Shown here: in pieces, positions 18,351-32,418 of the stretch
Numbering within the stretch: the stretch's first letter is position 1
Layout: each line of letters starts with the position of its first letter
DNA from: Ziziphus jujuba
Lineage: Eukaryota > Streptophyta > Magnoliopsida > Rosales > Rhamnaceae
Assembly: GCF_031755915.1 (NCBI RefSeq)
Contig: NC_083383.1
Span: 2,856,001-2,920,000, forward strand
DNA length: 64,000 nt
Reading direction: 5' to 3'
Translations under genes and position numbers: made by a program
The notes under the pieces: model-generated
Database searches by the model: none
What the model saw: the letters and a program-made list of their open reading frames with translations, nothing else
Told to the model about the DNA's origin: nothing

Positions 18351-19172
18351 TATATATATATATATATAAACTATTTCTTATATTCATCAATATATATATA
18401 TATATATATTTATATAAACTATTTGTTATTAACGTACCGTTCCAGAAGTTGTAGAACCCCAAGAATTGCATCTGCGCACGGTATTAAAAGAGAAAAGACC
18501 AATTAGATTTATTAATTATCTTCAACCTGTAGTTAGCTATAGAAACAAAATGGACAATACTTCAACAACAATTTATATCAATAAGATTATCAAAGAAATT
18601 CCATTAAGGAGTCTTATCAATTTTCTAGTTCCTAGCTATTTCATCTGCTCTCCTTTTTTTAATAATCATTTTAATTGTCACTTCCTAATTACTTAATTAG
18701 CTTGATTTTCATTTAATAAAATGCACAACTTCCAATCATACCATGTTGACTGCAAAATAGGGCTGCTTAATTAATAAGTTACCTTCCAATGATTCTGGAC
18801 TACGTTCTCAATGAAAGTTTGATTCTCGTATGACAATTTAGAGGCCATAATACACAGCGTGGCTTCGTACTTTTTGTTACCAGCTTTAACTTTGTCATCT
18901 AATTCCACTCGGCTGTCAAGATTTCCCACCACCGATACCAACGATAATGGATCTGGCTGCACCTCCTCTCCTGCAACAACCAAACATTTTTTCTTTTTAA
19001 ATTATAATGAACAGCCTAATATTTCATTCTTCCTTTTTGTTTTCTGTCGGTTTTCATATTCAAACTCGAGCAATTTTTGGATTCAATGATCAAATAGATT
19101 AAACTCCATATATATAGATGATAAAATGAACTCATGAATCAATATATATATATATATATATGTACGTGGAAG

Positions 19173-19220
<48 letters not shown>

Positions 19221-19546
19221 CTAGGTAACTAACCTTTTAAACGTTTTATGAAGAGCATGAGATGGCCGCCGTTGGCTGATACAAGATTGAGCCACAACAC
19301 AAGCATATGTCCCAGCTGAGCCATGGGGTCTCTCACATAAAGGAGGACCTTTTGCACTACAACAGAAACGAATATTAGCCATCTACGACCAAAGTTTCTT
19401 GGCTCCCTCCCTTCTTCTTCCGAGCACTCAATGAAACTTCTTTCCTCCAATTTAGATGAGATTAACAGACGAATGAGCTCCACGAATCCCGCATCCATGG
19501 GCTTCAGCACCATATAATCGTTACAAACATTTTCCTTACAAGCCAT
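16502..19546 (-). CDS. Class-3 triacylglycerol lipase, oil-body lipase (OBL1) type
   Basis: The predicted alpha/beta hydrolase would cleave acyl esters of triacylglycerol or related lipids; relatives sit on oil bodies. Five exons join to 480 codons: 19546-19234, 18970-18783, 18471-18438 (34 nt), 17489-16870 and 16789-16502. The N-terminal third has a hydrophobic segment (RRWLIFVSVVVQKVLLYV, then GHMLVLWLNLVSANG) likely to anchor or insert in membrane. The lipase core shows VVAFRGTDPFDADAWRTDFD (oxyanion region), the nucleophile elbow GHSLGG with Ser near 291, Asp near 356 in CNDMVPRVP, and His near 448 in ITAHLPPDYVN, so the triad is complete. The start (MACKENVCNDYMVLKP) is the first ATG of exon 1. 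Introns 1 and 3 hold long TA tracts. The oil-body assignment rests on family resemblance; other class-3 lipases are possible. Confidence 0.9.
18318..18412. repeat. Interrupted (TA)n microsatellite in lipase intron 3
   Basis: Several TA runs are broken by short non-TA stretches, with a near-repeat of ATATAAACTATTT around 18363 and again around 18412. It lies close to the 34-nt exon 3 of the lipase gene. Confidence 0.85.
19143..19222. repeat. (TA)n and compound (TA)n(GA)n microsatellites in lipase intron 1
   Basis: A TA run at 19143-19161 is followed by TGTACGTGGAAG and then a TA run that turns into about 11 GA units, ending near 19220. The donor of exon 1 lies only about 12 bases further on. 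Confidence 0.9.
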
Positions 19547-22500
19547 GGATAATGTCTTGGAAGCAAAGAAGACAATGAAAAGTTGAAATGTTTGAGAGGC
19601 TATGTCAACGTCTCAACCAAAACCTTGTAACTATATATATATATATATATAATAAACTAATTAATTAATGGATCAGCTTTGGCTGCCGATTTTGATAATG
19701 GAATTGCCACTTAGTGTGGGTAATTAATCAAGTCAAATAGTTAATAATTTGCCTTCACAATCTGGTCGGTTAATTGTACGACTTAGTAGGAACTGGGAGG
19801 GAAGTATTTATTCATTTTACAGCTTAATCCCACACGGGTAATGATTGATTATCAACGGTAACAAACACCCTCATTTTTATAAAATAAAAGGTGCTAGTTT
19901 TTCTTTTATTCTATTTATTTTGGACAGAATTAATGAAATGTGATTTTTTTTTTTTTTTTTTTAAGTTGCAATACATATTCAGATATCCAATGAATATTTT
20001 ACTGCATAAGCTATATAATGAGATAAAAGAAAACAAAAAAAAAAATATATATATATATATATATGTTCCGTATTAATTATTAGTGATGTAGAAATAACAT
20101 GGCACGCGATAAGGAAATCTGAACAAATGGGAATCTTAGAACGGGGAAAGAGGATCAAGGCAGAGGTTTGATATATAATTTTGTCAATCAGCTGGGAGTT
20201 AAATATTCCTAGCGTCTTAGCATATACTAACATAAAATAATCAGCTTATTCAAATTCTTTTTGTTCCCAACTTTATAAGTCACCCTAATTTTGGAATAAA
20301 TTGTAGTCTAAAATGGTGTTATATGTTTTCTTTCTAATTACTTTTTGGCTAATTTTTAAATTTATAATTCAAATCAATATGATTGATCGAAGAAGAAGAA
20401 ATCTAGCAACCAAGAATACCTAAGCACTGACTAATCAAAGAAGAAAATGAATATTAGGCATTGCTAGTAGTCATAGACAAATTCTGTGGGTCCCAAGCTA
20501 ATTCTTTTCCAAGTCGCGCGCGTTTTTACCCACATCACACTGTATTTCCAATTTGTGTACAAAACCTCCCCATTAAATTATATTTATATATTTTACTATG
20601 GTTGACGAGCAACCTATATATTATTCTTATATATATATATATATATTTTTTTTTTTTTTGATAAACTAGCGAAGATAATTTTACAATGAAAATTTTGGAA
20701 TTATCAGCCATGATAATTGCCAATTAAGCTATCTCAATGGCATTTAATATTGTAGTTATAAAATATCAATATTATTTCTTATGGTACCAAATCAAGCCAT
20801 TTAGTTGGTGCAATGAAATTCAATTTTTTATGTAAGGATGTAAAAAATAATAATACAAGAAATAATTGCTTCAAAACATTTGCCTCGAAACATCCTCTTC
20901 TCTTCTCTCATACATCTTCTATTTGATGCAAATGCAATCAATTTCTCAATGAAATAATATATCGCTCTCTAACTTTTTTCCTTCTATCCTTTTAGTTAAC
21001 TTGTCATTTTTTCTTGTTTCTGAAATCATTTTCAACATATCTCTCAATGATATATGCTAATTTTCTAATTTGTGGTCTTTATTATTATTATTATTATTAT
21101 TATTATTTTGTTTTGGGTAAGATTCCTCATCTTTTCATAGTCTAATCAATAATGAAAACTGAAGATCAAATTTGACTTCTCTGCAGCGACTTAGCTCTCA
21201 TCTAACTGTTTAGAATGGAAAAAGAATAAAAAGAAAAAAAAATATCTCCTGTCTAATTAGTAAAAGTTTACATCATTACCAAAAAATGTATAAGTTTAAA
21301 TCTTATAATTGCTCGTATTATCCAAAAAAGTATAATCAACACAACCGGATCAGCTCATTTTCCACTCAACGGCTACCCAGGCTTGCACCCACTAAAAATA
21401 GGGTTGGGCTTGGGCTAGGCTAAGCCACACTCTTCCTTCGTCGAGGACAGGCCTGGGAATAATGGGATGGGTAACCGAATGCACTACGTTGCTAGGGCCA
21501 TATTTCAATGGTGACAATGTTGAATTTATACTTCACTTGTTGAGCAAGGATATTAAAGTGTGTAAAGGCCCATCTCCGGTAATTTATGATTATTATTATT
21601 GGGTCAGTAAATTAGAGAGCTCACACATGAAACTAGTGATTTGGCATTGTGTTATCTAGCTTTTCGAACAATTAGCACTCAAACAAAAATAATCAAACCA
21701 TATGCAGTAATACACTAAATTATTTGCTATATATCTATTTTCTAGGCCTTTCAACATTAGAGCATCATTATTGTACTTATTATATGAGTAGAAAATGACA
21801 ATCTTGATGCATAGGTGATATAAATATATTGTTCTGTAATAATAATATATAAAGATTTAAAAAATTAAAAAAACAAATATAGATAGCTTTTTTTTTTTTA
21901 TAGAAAAAAACAACCATAGATAGCTATTATTGACTATTAATGAATTATTATATGTCATCAATTTTTTTCATTTTTTTTTTTAATTTGACTTTCATAGGGA
22001 AAAAAAAATCTAGCAAAGTTTTTAGAATACACATCTACTTTGATAATATCTAAATCTCATATTCCACATTCAAAATAAATATTACAGTAGGCGAGTAGTT
22101 TAGTTTTGCACCAACGATCCTTACAACCTTTACCTTTGAAACCCATTCACATGTTTATAAAAAGCGTACGGACAAAATTTTTAGGAAAAAAAAGAGAGTT
22201 TTCTGAAAATAAAATAATTAGTCCAAATTCATCCCTCCTACCAAAATGGACAAATTTATCATTATAAACGTAAGCATATATATATATATATATATATATA
22301 TGTATAGTCATTCTCCCGGAGGGTCCCGATTCCAATTCCAATCAGACCAACCAACATGCTACATTGTTTTGTTTTTTAGCAATTCATTTAGTTTTTCTTT
22401 TTTGGATTCTTGGGGCCTTGTTCTTTTCCTATCATTTTCGCACTTTCACTTCGTTAAATATTGTTTAATAAAATGATGCAATATTATTTTCTTTTTTAAA

Positions 22501-24635
22501 AAAAAAAAATGTAAAACACAAAACAAATAATTTCAACCTCAGCAATTACTACCGACGCGGTGCTAATTTTGTCGGCTGATCAAAACTTCCTAGCTAAACA
22601 ACTCTTTGACGTGGCAATATATATAATTTAATTTTATCAAAATTTGGAATGCTTTATATAAAATCCTTACGGGTAAAACCTTATTTATCCTAAACATAAA
22701 AATAAAATAAAGCTTCATCTCTACCTTCCTTTTTGTTTGAAAATAAAGATTTTACCAATTACTCTCTTTTTTTTTAATAGATTAAATCCTGGTAAAAATA
22801 TTCAAACATCTACTTACAAAACAGTTTTTGAATCAGGCCAAAGTTCCTAGATTCTGCTGATTAACTACCTAAAATTCTCAATCGGTATCCGCTTATCTTG
22901 TTTTGATTGCCATTTAGTGGCCGAGAGAAGTTAAAATTCCAATTTTGGGTTTGTCTTTTACAATAGTTATTCACGGCTTCTTCAAAAATAACTTGACCAA
23001 TCAAAGAAAATCTTCAAGGAAAAATAAAAATGAAAAAGAAAAGAAACCAAAGTTTCATTCAATTGGATACTAATTAACACGTATGGTTAGCGAAATAATT
23101 GATGAAAATTGAAGGACAATTCTGAATTCCAAAGAGCAACAATCCGGTGGGAGCATCGTTGTCTCATTTAATTTAAAAGAATTATAGTTTTATAAAAAAT
23201 AAAAAAATATATATATTATTTTGAATAATTAATTAATCCTTAATCCCCTTGTGATTTACATATTCAAATCGATGCATTGGTGGGTTAAATTAGTTTCTAG
23301 AAGACTGAAACTTATAATGAGATTCATGTACTTTTCCCAAGTCAAAAAATATGTTTATATCAAATATTTAAAGTAGGGGTAGAGTGAACTTGTGGGGTGA
23401 AAGTCCCATGCCTTAAATTAGAAGGACAAGAGGGCTCCCTTCTACTCAATTGCAGGAAACCTTGAGAATGAGCATGTTCAGACCTTAGGGGACGTATCAC
23501 ATGGGTTTTTTCTGATTTGATTTGTTTGACCAATATCCTTCATTAACTTTTTTCCTCCAACATAGGCATACATATGTATCCAATATTATTATTACCTACA
23601 CTTTATTTATTATTATTATTATTTTTATTTAATTGTGCCCTGTTATATCTCTCCAAGATTGAATAAAATTTTGATGGAATGGACTAATGATTTTTGTGAA
23701 GCACAATTCATGAGACATACACAATTCTCTCATAAGTTCCAGTATTGGGAGGCAACATACCCTTTAGTTTCTATTTAATTATATCCAACATTTGCCCCCA
23801 TCCAATACGAACACATGACTACCTTTGCTTTTTTCACCTTCCATGGCGCTTCGTTTCTATATCTACTACCCTCTGTAATATATATATATATATAAAATAA
23901 AGTTAAATTAGTAAACTGTATTGTGTTTGGATTCTCTCCTTCATGCTAGACCCATATATATATATAATATACATATATATATATCTATATTCCATTTACC
24001 CCAAATATGTATGATTAATTTAACAATTTACAGTAACATATATTTGTGTATATATCCACTATATTCTACAACTATAAAACACAAAAACAATTACAAAACA
24101 TCTTGCTTTTTGCAACGAAATTCATTAATAAACTTGAACTGTCCAAATATGTACCTCGTAGAGACAGCTGCTAATTATTTGCATATATTTATTGAATTTT
24201 TAAGAAGCAAATTACTAGCTCTTATATTTATATCTACGTTCGAGACATGTTTTATTCTTTTTAAATTATAAATTGTGAATTTGAAATATGATTTTTTTTA
24301 GATTATAAATTGTTGTAATTATATATATATATATATAAAGCAAATCGCATATCATTAAGTGCTTGCTCTTAAAAAAAAAAAAAAAAAATCTAATATTCAA
24401 CTGTAAACTATATATCCACAAGGATTTGTATTGCGTACGATATTGATTAGGAAAGAAGTGCTAGTATTTTGTATATTTTATGCTCAAGTAAATAAAAAGT
24501 TGATCACCGTGATTCTGTCGCATTATAAATTCTCTGACGGCTTTGCAACTAATTTAGCATATGATACCCATGTATATTAGTTTTTATTTTTATTTTTTGT
24601 TGAATTAGTTAGACTAGCTAGACATAATAGCTAGC

Positions 24636-24666
<31 letters not shown>

Positions 24667-26371
24667 AGAAAAATTGTAGAAACAATTATTTAGTCTTTCA
24701 AAACGGAGGCCCAAAGTTAAATACAATCACAGAAGACTTGTCCTAAAGCCCAACACACAAAAATTAAAAACTTTCTTCTTCTTTTTTTTTTTTTTTTCCC
24801 CTAGAAAAAACTTAATATTTTTTTGTTATTCGTTCTTTTCTCTTTAAATTCACTGTTTCACGTATAAAGATCTGATATATGTTAATATAAATTGAATTAA
24901 TAAACTTAATCTTTCTGCGTCCTACTACAGAAATGATCCCTACAATTCGCAATGTTGCTGATTTGTTGCAAGTAATTACACGACACAGCAACTGGTTTCA
25001 TCAAAAGCTTAAAAAAAGCTTAGACAAATTTTAAACGAGATGAAAATCTTAATCCTTTAGAGAAACTTAAAAATGAAATTTACTTATTAAACTACAATGT
25101 GTTTTTTAGTTTATTTGGAAAAATCAAATTTAATTTAAATTTCTTTAAAAAAGCCATATTTAAGGAGTCAATTTGATCAAGCTTATAAAATGAATTTATG
25201 AAATTAATTACATGGTGTCTTTTTCATTTATTGGAAAAATCAAATTCAGTTTTAATTTCTTTATGCGGCCATAAGCAAGGAGTCAACTACTATTATAGAG
25301 AGTTGAAAAGAACTGGGAGAGAGGGAGAGAGATTGATGGAGTTGGGTTTGGCATTAATGGTGGAAGGGGGGGTGGTAAGAGGAAAAGGTTGACCATTAAG
25401 ATTGAGTTCACGTGTTAGGATGGTGAGGTAAAACAACGTCATAGTCGCGGTGGCTAATTGTAAAAGCCTCCCACCGCACTATGTCAGATCTTCACGTGGA
25501 TTTCCCATGTATTCACTATGACTTTGCCCCCACCCTCTCTCCCTCCCTCCTCTCTTTTTCCATGACATGGAAAGCATCCCTCCAACCCCACCCTCCTTAA
25601 TTTTACTTTAAATTTATTCTTACACACTACCTATCACAAATGACAAACACACCACATAATAATCACGTTATTAACATATATATATATATATATATATGAA
25701 CGTATTTGATCGTACACTTGTCATCAAGCAGAGACGAAGGCATAGAATTATTAGGTGACAAGAAAAAAAATTTGTCTCAAACAGAAACAGCCTATTCCAC
25801 ACGCAGGTCCATCGACATGATGAGCAGCTGCGTATTGTCTCTAGATTTTTCTGGTGCAAAGAATTTGATTTGTACAGATACAAATAACATAGATAGTTTT
25901 GCTTAGCCTGTCATCAACCAACCCACTCTCTAAAGTCTCAAACATTATTTGTTTTTGGGTTTCCAAGGATCCAATGCCAACCTTTATTCTAGTTGTAACC
26001 GTTGAAATTTTGTACCATCTTTTCTCTGCAAAATAATACCTAAAAAAGAAGAATAATATAAAACATAAATAGAAGTTTATACTTCATATTCTGTTAACTT
26101 CGAATAGATGGTAGATTTTCAGATCCATAGCCACTGTCCATGTCAAATAGAGAATTGTAATTATTTCAATGTCAAATAGAAACATGGATTCTACAAGTTT
26201 ATGATACATATATATATATATATATAGTTGGACAATATATATACATATAATATATATAACAAGCCATGAATGTTTCTTATCACAACTCCACAAACAATTA
26301 CCACTAAACAAAATCACAATCAATTTATCGACTAGTACTGCTCTATCTGATCAGATGGAGTTATAAATTAA
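19547..26371. other. 6.8-kb spacer; no gene seen
   Basis: The part next to 19547 must hold the lipase promoter, and the part near 26371 the 3' end of the HECATE gene. The rest is AT-rich, with TA microsatellites near 19633, 20043, 20630, 22276, 24316, 24641 and 25676, and ATT repeats near 21081. Purine-rich and pyrimidine-rich tracts at about 25310-25390 and 25530-25560 flank two CACGTG-like sites (25411 and 25494). Short open frames in this interval have no domain signature. I found no tRNA, rRNA or known miRNA sequence. Confidence 0.6.
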
Positions 26372-27127
26372 TTAAGCATCTCCAAAATGCTCGACGTTTT
26401 GGGGAGCCTGGTATGCTTTTCCCATGGAAGGAAGATAAGTGCCGGTGGACATAGCCACGGGGAATCCAATCCCAGATGGCCTATTAGCCGCAGCCCTCTC
26501 AAGTGACTGAACCTGAGTCTTCAAAAATTTGACATAGTGAATAGCCTCGTCCAACATGGAAGCCGTGTCCATTTTAGTACCTCCAGGTACAAGTCTCTGA
26601 AGTATCCTAATCCTCTCGCTGATCCTCTCTCTCCTATGCCGCGCGGCTACGCTCTGAGGATCCTTAGATATCTTGACGTTCCTCCTCTTGGGCGGCTTCA
26701 CCGACTCCGGGTCGATATGTATCGGTTGCATGGCCGCAATCCGGAAAATCATCTCCCTCATCGCCGCCATAGAGTTGCGCTTCGTAGAAAAGGCATTAGG
26801 ATTTGATAAAAAAGGTTGCGCTGCTGTTGTTGTTGGACTTGGTGATGACGAGGAAGGTTGTTGAACAGGATTGGCATTGGTGAATGATATGGTGGTGGAC
26901 GGGAGGTTCATGAACGACGGCGAAGCTACATGATGAGGGTGGTTTTCTATGTAGTTTGACACCGTAGTATTGATGCTACTGCTGCCTGTAGTTGCACCAG
27001 AAAAATCCGGAGGCAACTCTGCGACGTCGTTGTAGGCTCCGCACAGCTCCGGAAGTTTGTCCATTTGAATCATCATCATCATTTCCATCTGTTCCTCTGA
27101 CTTTAAGTGCTCCATATCCATTAGCAC
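26372..27127 (-). CDS. HEC1: HECATE-type bHLH transcription factor (HEC1/HEC2-like)
   Basis: HECATE proteins are nuclear bHLH regulators of gynoecium transmitting tract, shoot meristem timing and light/auxin responses. The gene is a single exon of 251 codons, as is usual for the family. The region before the bHLH has the HEC block MAAMREMIFRIAAMQPIHID followed by PESVKPPKRRNVKISKDPQ (about residues 120-158). The bHLH itself covers about 155-210, including RISERIRILQRLVPGGTKMD and ASMLDEAIHYVKFLKTQVQS. In the basic region the Glu that reads E-boxes in canonical bHLH proteins is Ala (SVAARHRRER), a known atypical feature of HEC factors. A Met-rich stretch (MEMMMMIQMDKLPELC) opens the protein, as in HEC1/HEC2. 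Three in-frame ATGs lie near the start (27127, 27121 and 27115), so the exact start is open. HEC1 versus HEC2 cannot be separated by eye. Confidence 0.92.
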   Translation of the reverse strand: MLMDMEHLKSEEQMEMMMMIQMDKLPELCGAYNDVAELPPDFSGATTGSSSINTTVSNYIENHPHHVASPSFMNLPSTTISFTNANPVQQPSSSSPSPTTTAAQPFLSNPNAFSTKRNSMAAMREMIFRIAAMQPIHIDPESVKPPKRRNVKISKDPQSVAARHRRERISERIRILQRLVPGGTKMDTASMLDEAIHYVKFLKTQVQSLERAAANRPSGIGFPVAMSTGTYLPSMGKAYQAPQNVEHFGDA

Positions 27128-27149
27128 TAGCTTTATTAGCCTATGTTTA

Positions 27150-27180
<31 letters not shown>

Positions 27181-30100
27181 AGATTAAGTTATTAGAAATT
27201 GAGAGGAAAAGGGAAAAAGGAATGGGGAGAAGTAGTTAAAAGGTGGAGACTAGTACTGAGAAACTACTGATAGGGCAGCAGAGGAGGGATGGGGAAGATA
27301 AAAGAAGAGACTGAAGAGTGGTGGACTAGGAGTTTTATCAGAATGGCGTGAATGGAAGGAGAGAAGAAATATACAAAGGGTAAGATAGATAGAAGAAATA
27401 TTGGAAGAAAAAGTTTTGAATAAAATAGTGATTTCGGGAACAGATAATAAATCAGCAGTCAAGTGGGACGACTATGAATAAGATGTGTTTTTTATTATTA
27501 TTATTATTACTTTCTCAAACAATAAGTGGCAAGATCTTGTAATATATTAATACAGTGTATAAATGCGTTCGTAATTTTTTGCACTTTTATATTATTGCAA
27601 AGTTGTTGGGTTTTTTTTCTCTTTCTTTTTCTTTTTTTAATTGAGAACAATCCCTTTTTAGGTTACAGATAAAAAGTTAAAAAATTCTTATATGATTGTT
27701 TTTTGCCTAGAGGCTTGCTAGAAGAAGAAGAGCATCATATTGAAGAATTTTGCTCTCTCTATTTCATATTTTGACATAGACCACTAAACATGTGGGCCCC
27801 AGAGTCCTTAAGATAAGTGTAGGGCAGTGGCCCAGATCTAATATTCAAGTCAAGATAACACAACACTGCACTTTCATCATCTTATCTCGAGGAAAATTAA
27901 AATCCATCCAAAATTGACAAAAAATTCAGATTTGCTTATTTGGGTTTGTATTAGAAGAGACTATACAAAGTATTTTAAAAGGTAAGCTCATCATTATTAA
28001 TTAAAAAAATGTAATTCAAGAGATGGATTGGGAATAATATATCTATTTTAATATGATAGAGATTTGGGAGTGACCAAAGAATTGAGGATTGTCTTGGGAG
28101 AGATCTACCAACTATTGAAGGCGTGGAATAGGTGCCTTTTGATGGTGCATGAATCATTTTTGGTCATGGAATTTTTTTGGTATAATATTAGATTGAGTGG
28201 AAGCGTTGGGGTCTAACTTTTGCCTTAAAATTCACTATCCCTTTAAGGACCCCAAAACCCCACCCACATGCCAGGTGTCAGAAATCCTACCAGACCCCTA
28301 TAAATGAGATACAAATACAATCTTGGATGAGGGTGGCGATCCGATGCCACCGTATCCATTGAAGATATACACGTGGCAAGTGTTCAATGGGAAACTTGGA
28401 GCATGTCAATTTGCAATGAGTGTTTGAGCAACAGAGTAGCTAAACCTCCTCCTCTCACAGTCACAGCTTGGGAGGGAACGCATTTCGAGATGGATCAGGT
28501 TTGATGGAACCTGCTTCATGTGCTAGAATTGTTAAGGGTTATCGAACTGGCTACCATTAGGGATGGTACTTTTGTGAAAAGAAGTCATTAAGTTGTTGTT
28601 CGAGTTTTAACGCGGTTGTCATTGCTTTGAAAGGTTTTAAATTGGGGTTCTGATTTCATGTCTATAATACAACGAAGACACATTCTTTTTTAAGCCAAAA
28701 AAAAAAAGAAAAAAAGAAAAAGAAAAAAGAACTTGCTATGCATCAACTAAAAGCTGCTTAATTTCACTCACTGCTCATCTTCAGCTCTGCCTTCATATTT
28801 TGCACTTAATTAACCAATGTCATGTGTGTAAAACATTCAAGCTTAGTGGTGGTAACTATCAATTTCATACCCTGTGAATTTTACGCTATTTTTCGAACAA
28901 ATTAACATAGAAAGTAGAAACATCTGTAATCTACATATTATACATTATATATATATATATATATATATATAAAGATGATGTTGAAAACTTGATAGGTTTT
29001 ATATATTAAACAAAATGTTTATAAAAACAGACGATGAGGTTTGGACAATCGAAGGAATGGAAAACGGACTCCTAAATATAAATTATGTATATTTTTATCC
29101 AAATTACGCATATGCTCGAATTTAAAATTCTCAGTCCGTAAATATCTTCTATAAGATATATGTAGAACATAACCACAAATGGCGAGTCGTTCCTATAATT
29201 AAAGTCTATTTTACTCTTTCATATAGAAAAAGAAACAATTAATTATTTCTTTGATATTTCTAGAAAGTTCAGTTGTAGAACAAAGAATCCGCTAATCTGT
29301 CTCTTCATTTCTGGTTTAATGGGAACCATTCTCTAATAGAGCACGAAATTAATACAGAATTAGTCTTTTTCTTTTTTTTTTCTTTGGCTGAAATAATACA
29401 GAATTAGTCATGTACATTCATTTGGTTGATTATGTATATGCAACAAAAATAAAAATAAAAATGCAGTTGTCCGATGATTATCACGTTAATATCTGTGTAT
29501 ATGTAATAATGGGTTGCAACTTGCAAGTAAAAGCTGAAAGTGAGGGTATTATTCATATAGAAGTTGGAATTACCGGATAAAGGATGTGAATATATTTATA
29601 TTATCGGTAAGTATCTACAGCTAGCCACTTTTAGTTTGCTTTCTCTTCTTCAATTTAAAACTCAAATTGTTTTTGCATCGATCCTCAACATCATGATATA
29701 TATACGTATATGATATACCAAAGCTACATCCTCCTGTGGGCCTGACCTGTTCACATAGGGTGGGCCCTTTTAATGATATGATGTAGACGTCGATAAGGAG
29801 ACATCTAGGGTAGTGTTTGGTAAGCAGGACGAAGCGAGACAGGATGGGATTGTGTCCCAGGTGTATAAGGACCGCTAAGAGTCAGAGCCTTCATTAAACG
29901 ACAGTGTTTTCTCTCGCTCTTGTATTTTTTTTTTTTTCCTGTTAATTTTAAATTGGAAACAATTACACACAAGTTTTTATGATTTTAATTCGTCAAAAAA
30001 TTTCGGACCATATAGCATTCATATATACTAAGATGAAGTTTATATCTCTTCTTTTATTTTCTTAATTTCGCTTTCATGGTAGTTAAAGATTTCCCTGGAA

Positions 30101-31394
30101 TATATGAAATGATGCAGAATAAATGAAGAAATTAATAAATAAATAATGATTATATGCTAGTTGAAAGCGCTGCTGGATGCACCTACAGCACAGCATGTCA
30201 AGAAAAAAAAAAAAAAAAGAATTTTGTTTTTTTTTTTTTTTAAAAGAAAAATCATAGCATACCTAATGCAATTTGTGACATCTTTATGTATAAAAATCAA
30301 AATCGATTATGATTGGTGTTGCTTTTAAAAACTTAAATTTATATGAGGTTGGCTGATAATCATTTATATACACGCTAACACTAATTAAGGATGTGGGAGC
30401 TTGCGTAAAGTTATTATTAATGACAAACGCGTGTGATTAATAACAAAAAGGAAGGTAAATCGGTTAATTAATTATCATCTCCTTTATTAGCATGCAAAAG
30501 ATCAACGTATGTTTGTATACAAAGATACATGTAGTAAATCGAATATTGTTTAGGTAGATTAGAAGCAAAAGAAAAGCAATTGCCAAATGGGGAAAATGGA
30601 AGGATCTGAATGCATGCGTGCAGGGAAATGGTTAATAAAGAAACAGAGAAAATAAAAATGGGGTATTTGGGGCGATGATCGAGAAGACAGTTGTCGTGTG
30701 CAGAGAAGTGGGTGAAGATGATATCCGATCAGGACTCAGGAGAATAGAAAGAGAAGAGAGTGAGAGTGAAAAAGATAAAGAGAAAGAGAAAGAGAAAATA
30801 AAGGAACATGTGTTGTTGGGTGTTGCCTGCTCTGTTTTCTGCAACACCACTCCAAAACACGAAAAACACTCCGCTCCCTGATTTCAAAGCACTGTCAAGA
30901 TTGATGACGAAAACTACATCTCTTTCTCTCTCTATTAGTGTATATATTTATGAATTAAATATGTTGTATTATATATATATATATAATAATAATAAAGTTT
31001 TATTTTATTTTATTTTATTTTTTTTTTGGGGGGTGAAGAAGATATGAATAAAGAGACATGTTGTGTGTAAGAAGAGGTTCGATTGGATAAAAAGAATCTA
31101 AAGGAGAGAGATCTTGTTGTTGGGTGGGTTTTTAACTTTCCATTATCACTGGTAGCAGTACCTTATCTTCTCTTCCCCACAGCACATTTATAGTATTTGT
31201 ATGCATATTATAATACACCAAACAACCAAACAAATATTTTTTTAATCATTCTTCTTTCTCCTCTTCCTCCTCCCTTCCCCATTGGGAATCGCAGGCAGGC
31301 TCGCTCAACAAAATAACTTCCTTTATTTTATTATAATATTTAATATTATATTTTATACTTCGTTGTGTTCAATGAGAAATGGTCCCATCTTTGA

Positions 31395-31396
<2 letters not shown>

Positions 31397-31430
<34 letters not shown>
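31397..31430. repeat. (TC)n microsatellite
   Basis: About 17 uninterrupted TC units in an intergenic stretch. Confidence 0.9.
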
Positions 31431-31434
<4 letters not shown>

Positions 31435-32418
31435 ATTTTCATCACTCTCAAACTCCGATCGTTTTCCGATTACCAAATTGCGCAAATAAGACAGTCAAAA
31501 GCATCTTTCCAAATTGTCTGGTTTTAATCTTTGGTACGTCCATTTTCACAACGTAAGCAAGTGCCAGTCTTTCATTAATTTTGAAGTAAGGAGTTTGGCC
31601 AAGCACGCTTGGTTGTTGGCGATCTTGCTTTGCGAGTGTCTGCCTCATTTTAAGATTGCCGATCTGATGGGCTAAGGTCTCTTCATTAAAAACTTTTAAA
31701 TTCTGATAATAAATTCGCCGCCTATATGGCGTAGAACATCCTCTCATATAAATATATCATCAGTAGAGGTCTTATAATTTCAACAATATGTGTACAAGTA
31801 GTTGATTGATTCAGGTTTTTGTAACCTATACACATTTTATAGTGGCTATTACCAATTGATCCGTACTAGATAGCTAAAGAGTCAACCAAGGAAAACCAGC
31901 AAAGAAGGCCAATAGGTTCGACAAAATAATTATGAAATAATTACAAATACAGATTCTCTGATCACCCCAATTTCTGAGTTCATTTGAATTTCCAGTAAGT
32001 AGTTGACAAGAAAGGAAGGGTAAGGAAGCGGCACATAGCTCTTCCCGTGGCGGCTAATGAAATGGCAGCCTATCTTACACTTCAGGGAGAACAATCCTGT
32101 TTATTGGTGGTCTTCAATAGAGCTCTGAGATGAAATATAAAGAATCTATAACATAATGATTTATTATTATACTCGATATGAAAATTTTCTAATAGTTATA
32201 AATAATTGATAAAATGTACGTAGCTTTCCCAGCATACAATTTCATATTGTTGCCCCAGCAGTGGAATATTATTAAAGTTATAATTCCATTTTGCCAATTT
32301 TAAAGAACACCAAGAAACATCTCATGGTTTATGACTTGATACTCTGGAATTCGATGGAAGTTAAAATCCAATGGAGGTTAAAATTTTAAAACAAGTACTT
32401 TATTTTATTTATTTATTT

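Noticed and set aside
30745..30800. Sequence resembling miR156 (GAAGAGAGTGAG) in a purine-rich tract
   Set aside because: Only a partial match inside GA-rich low-complexity DNA and no hairpin partner at a suitable distance.
31448..31747. 99-codon open frame on the minus strand
   Set aside because: Composition and length fit chance; no domain or splice context supports a gene.
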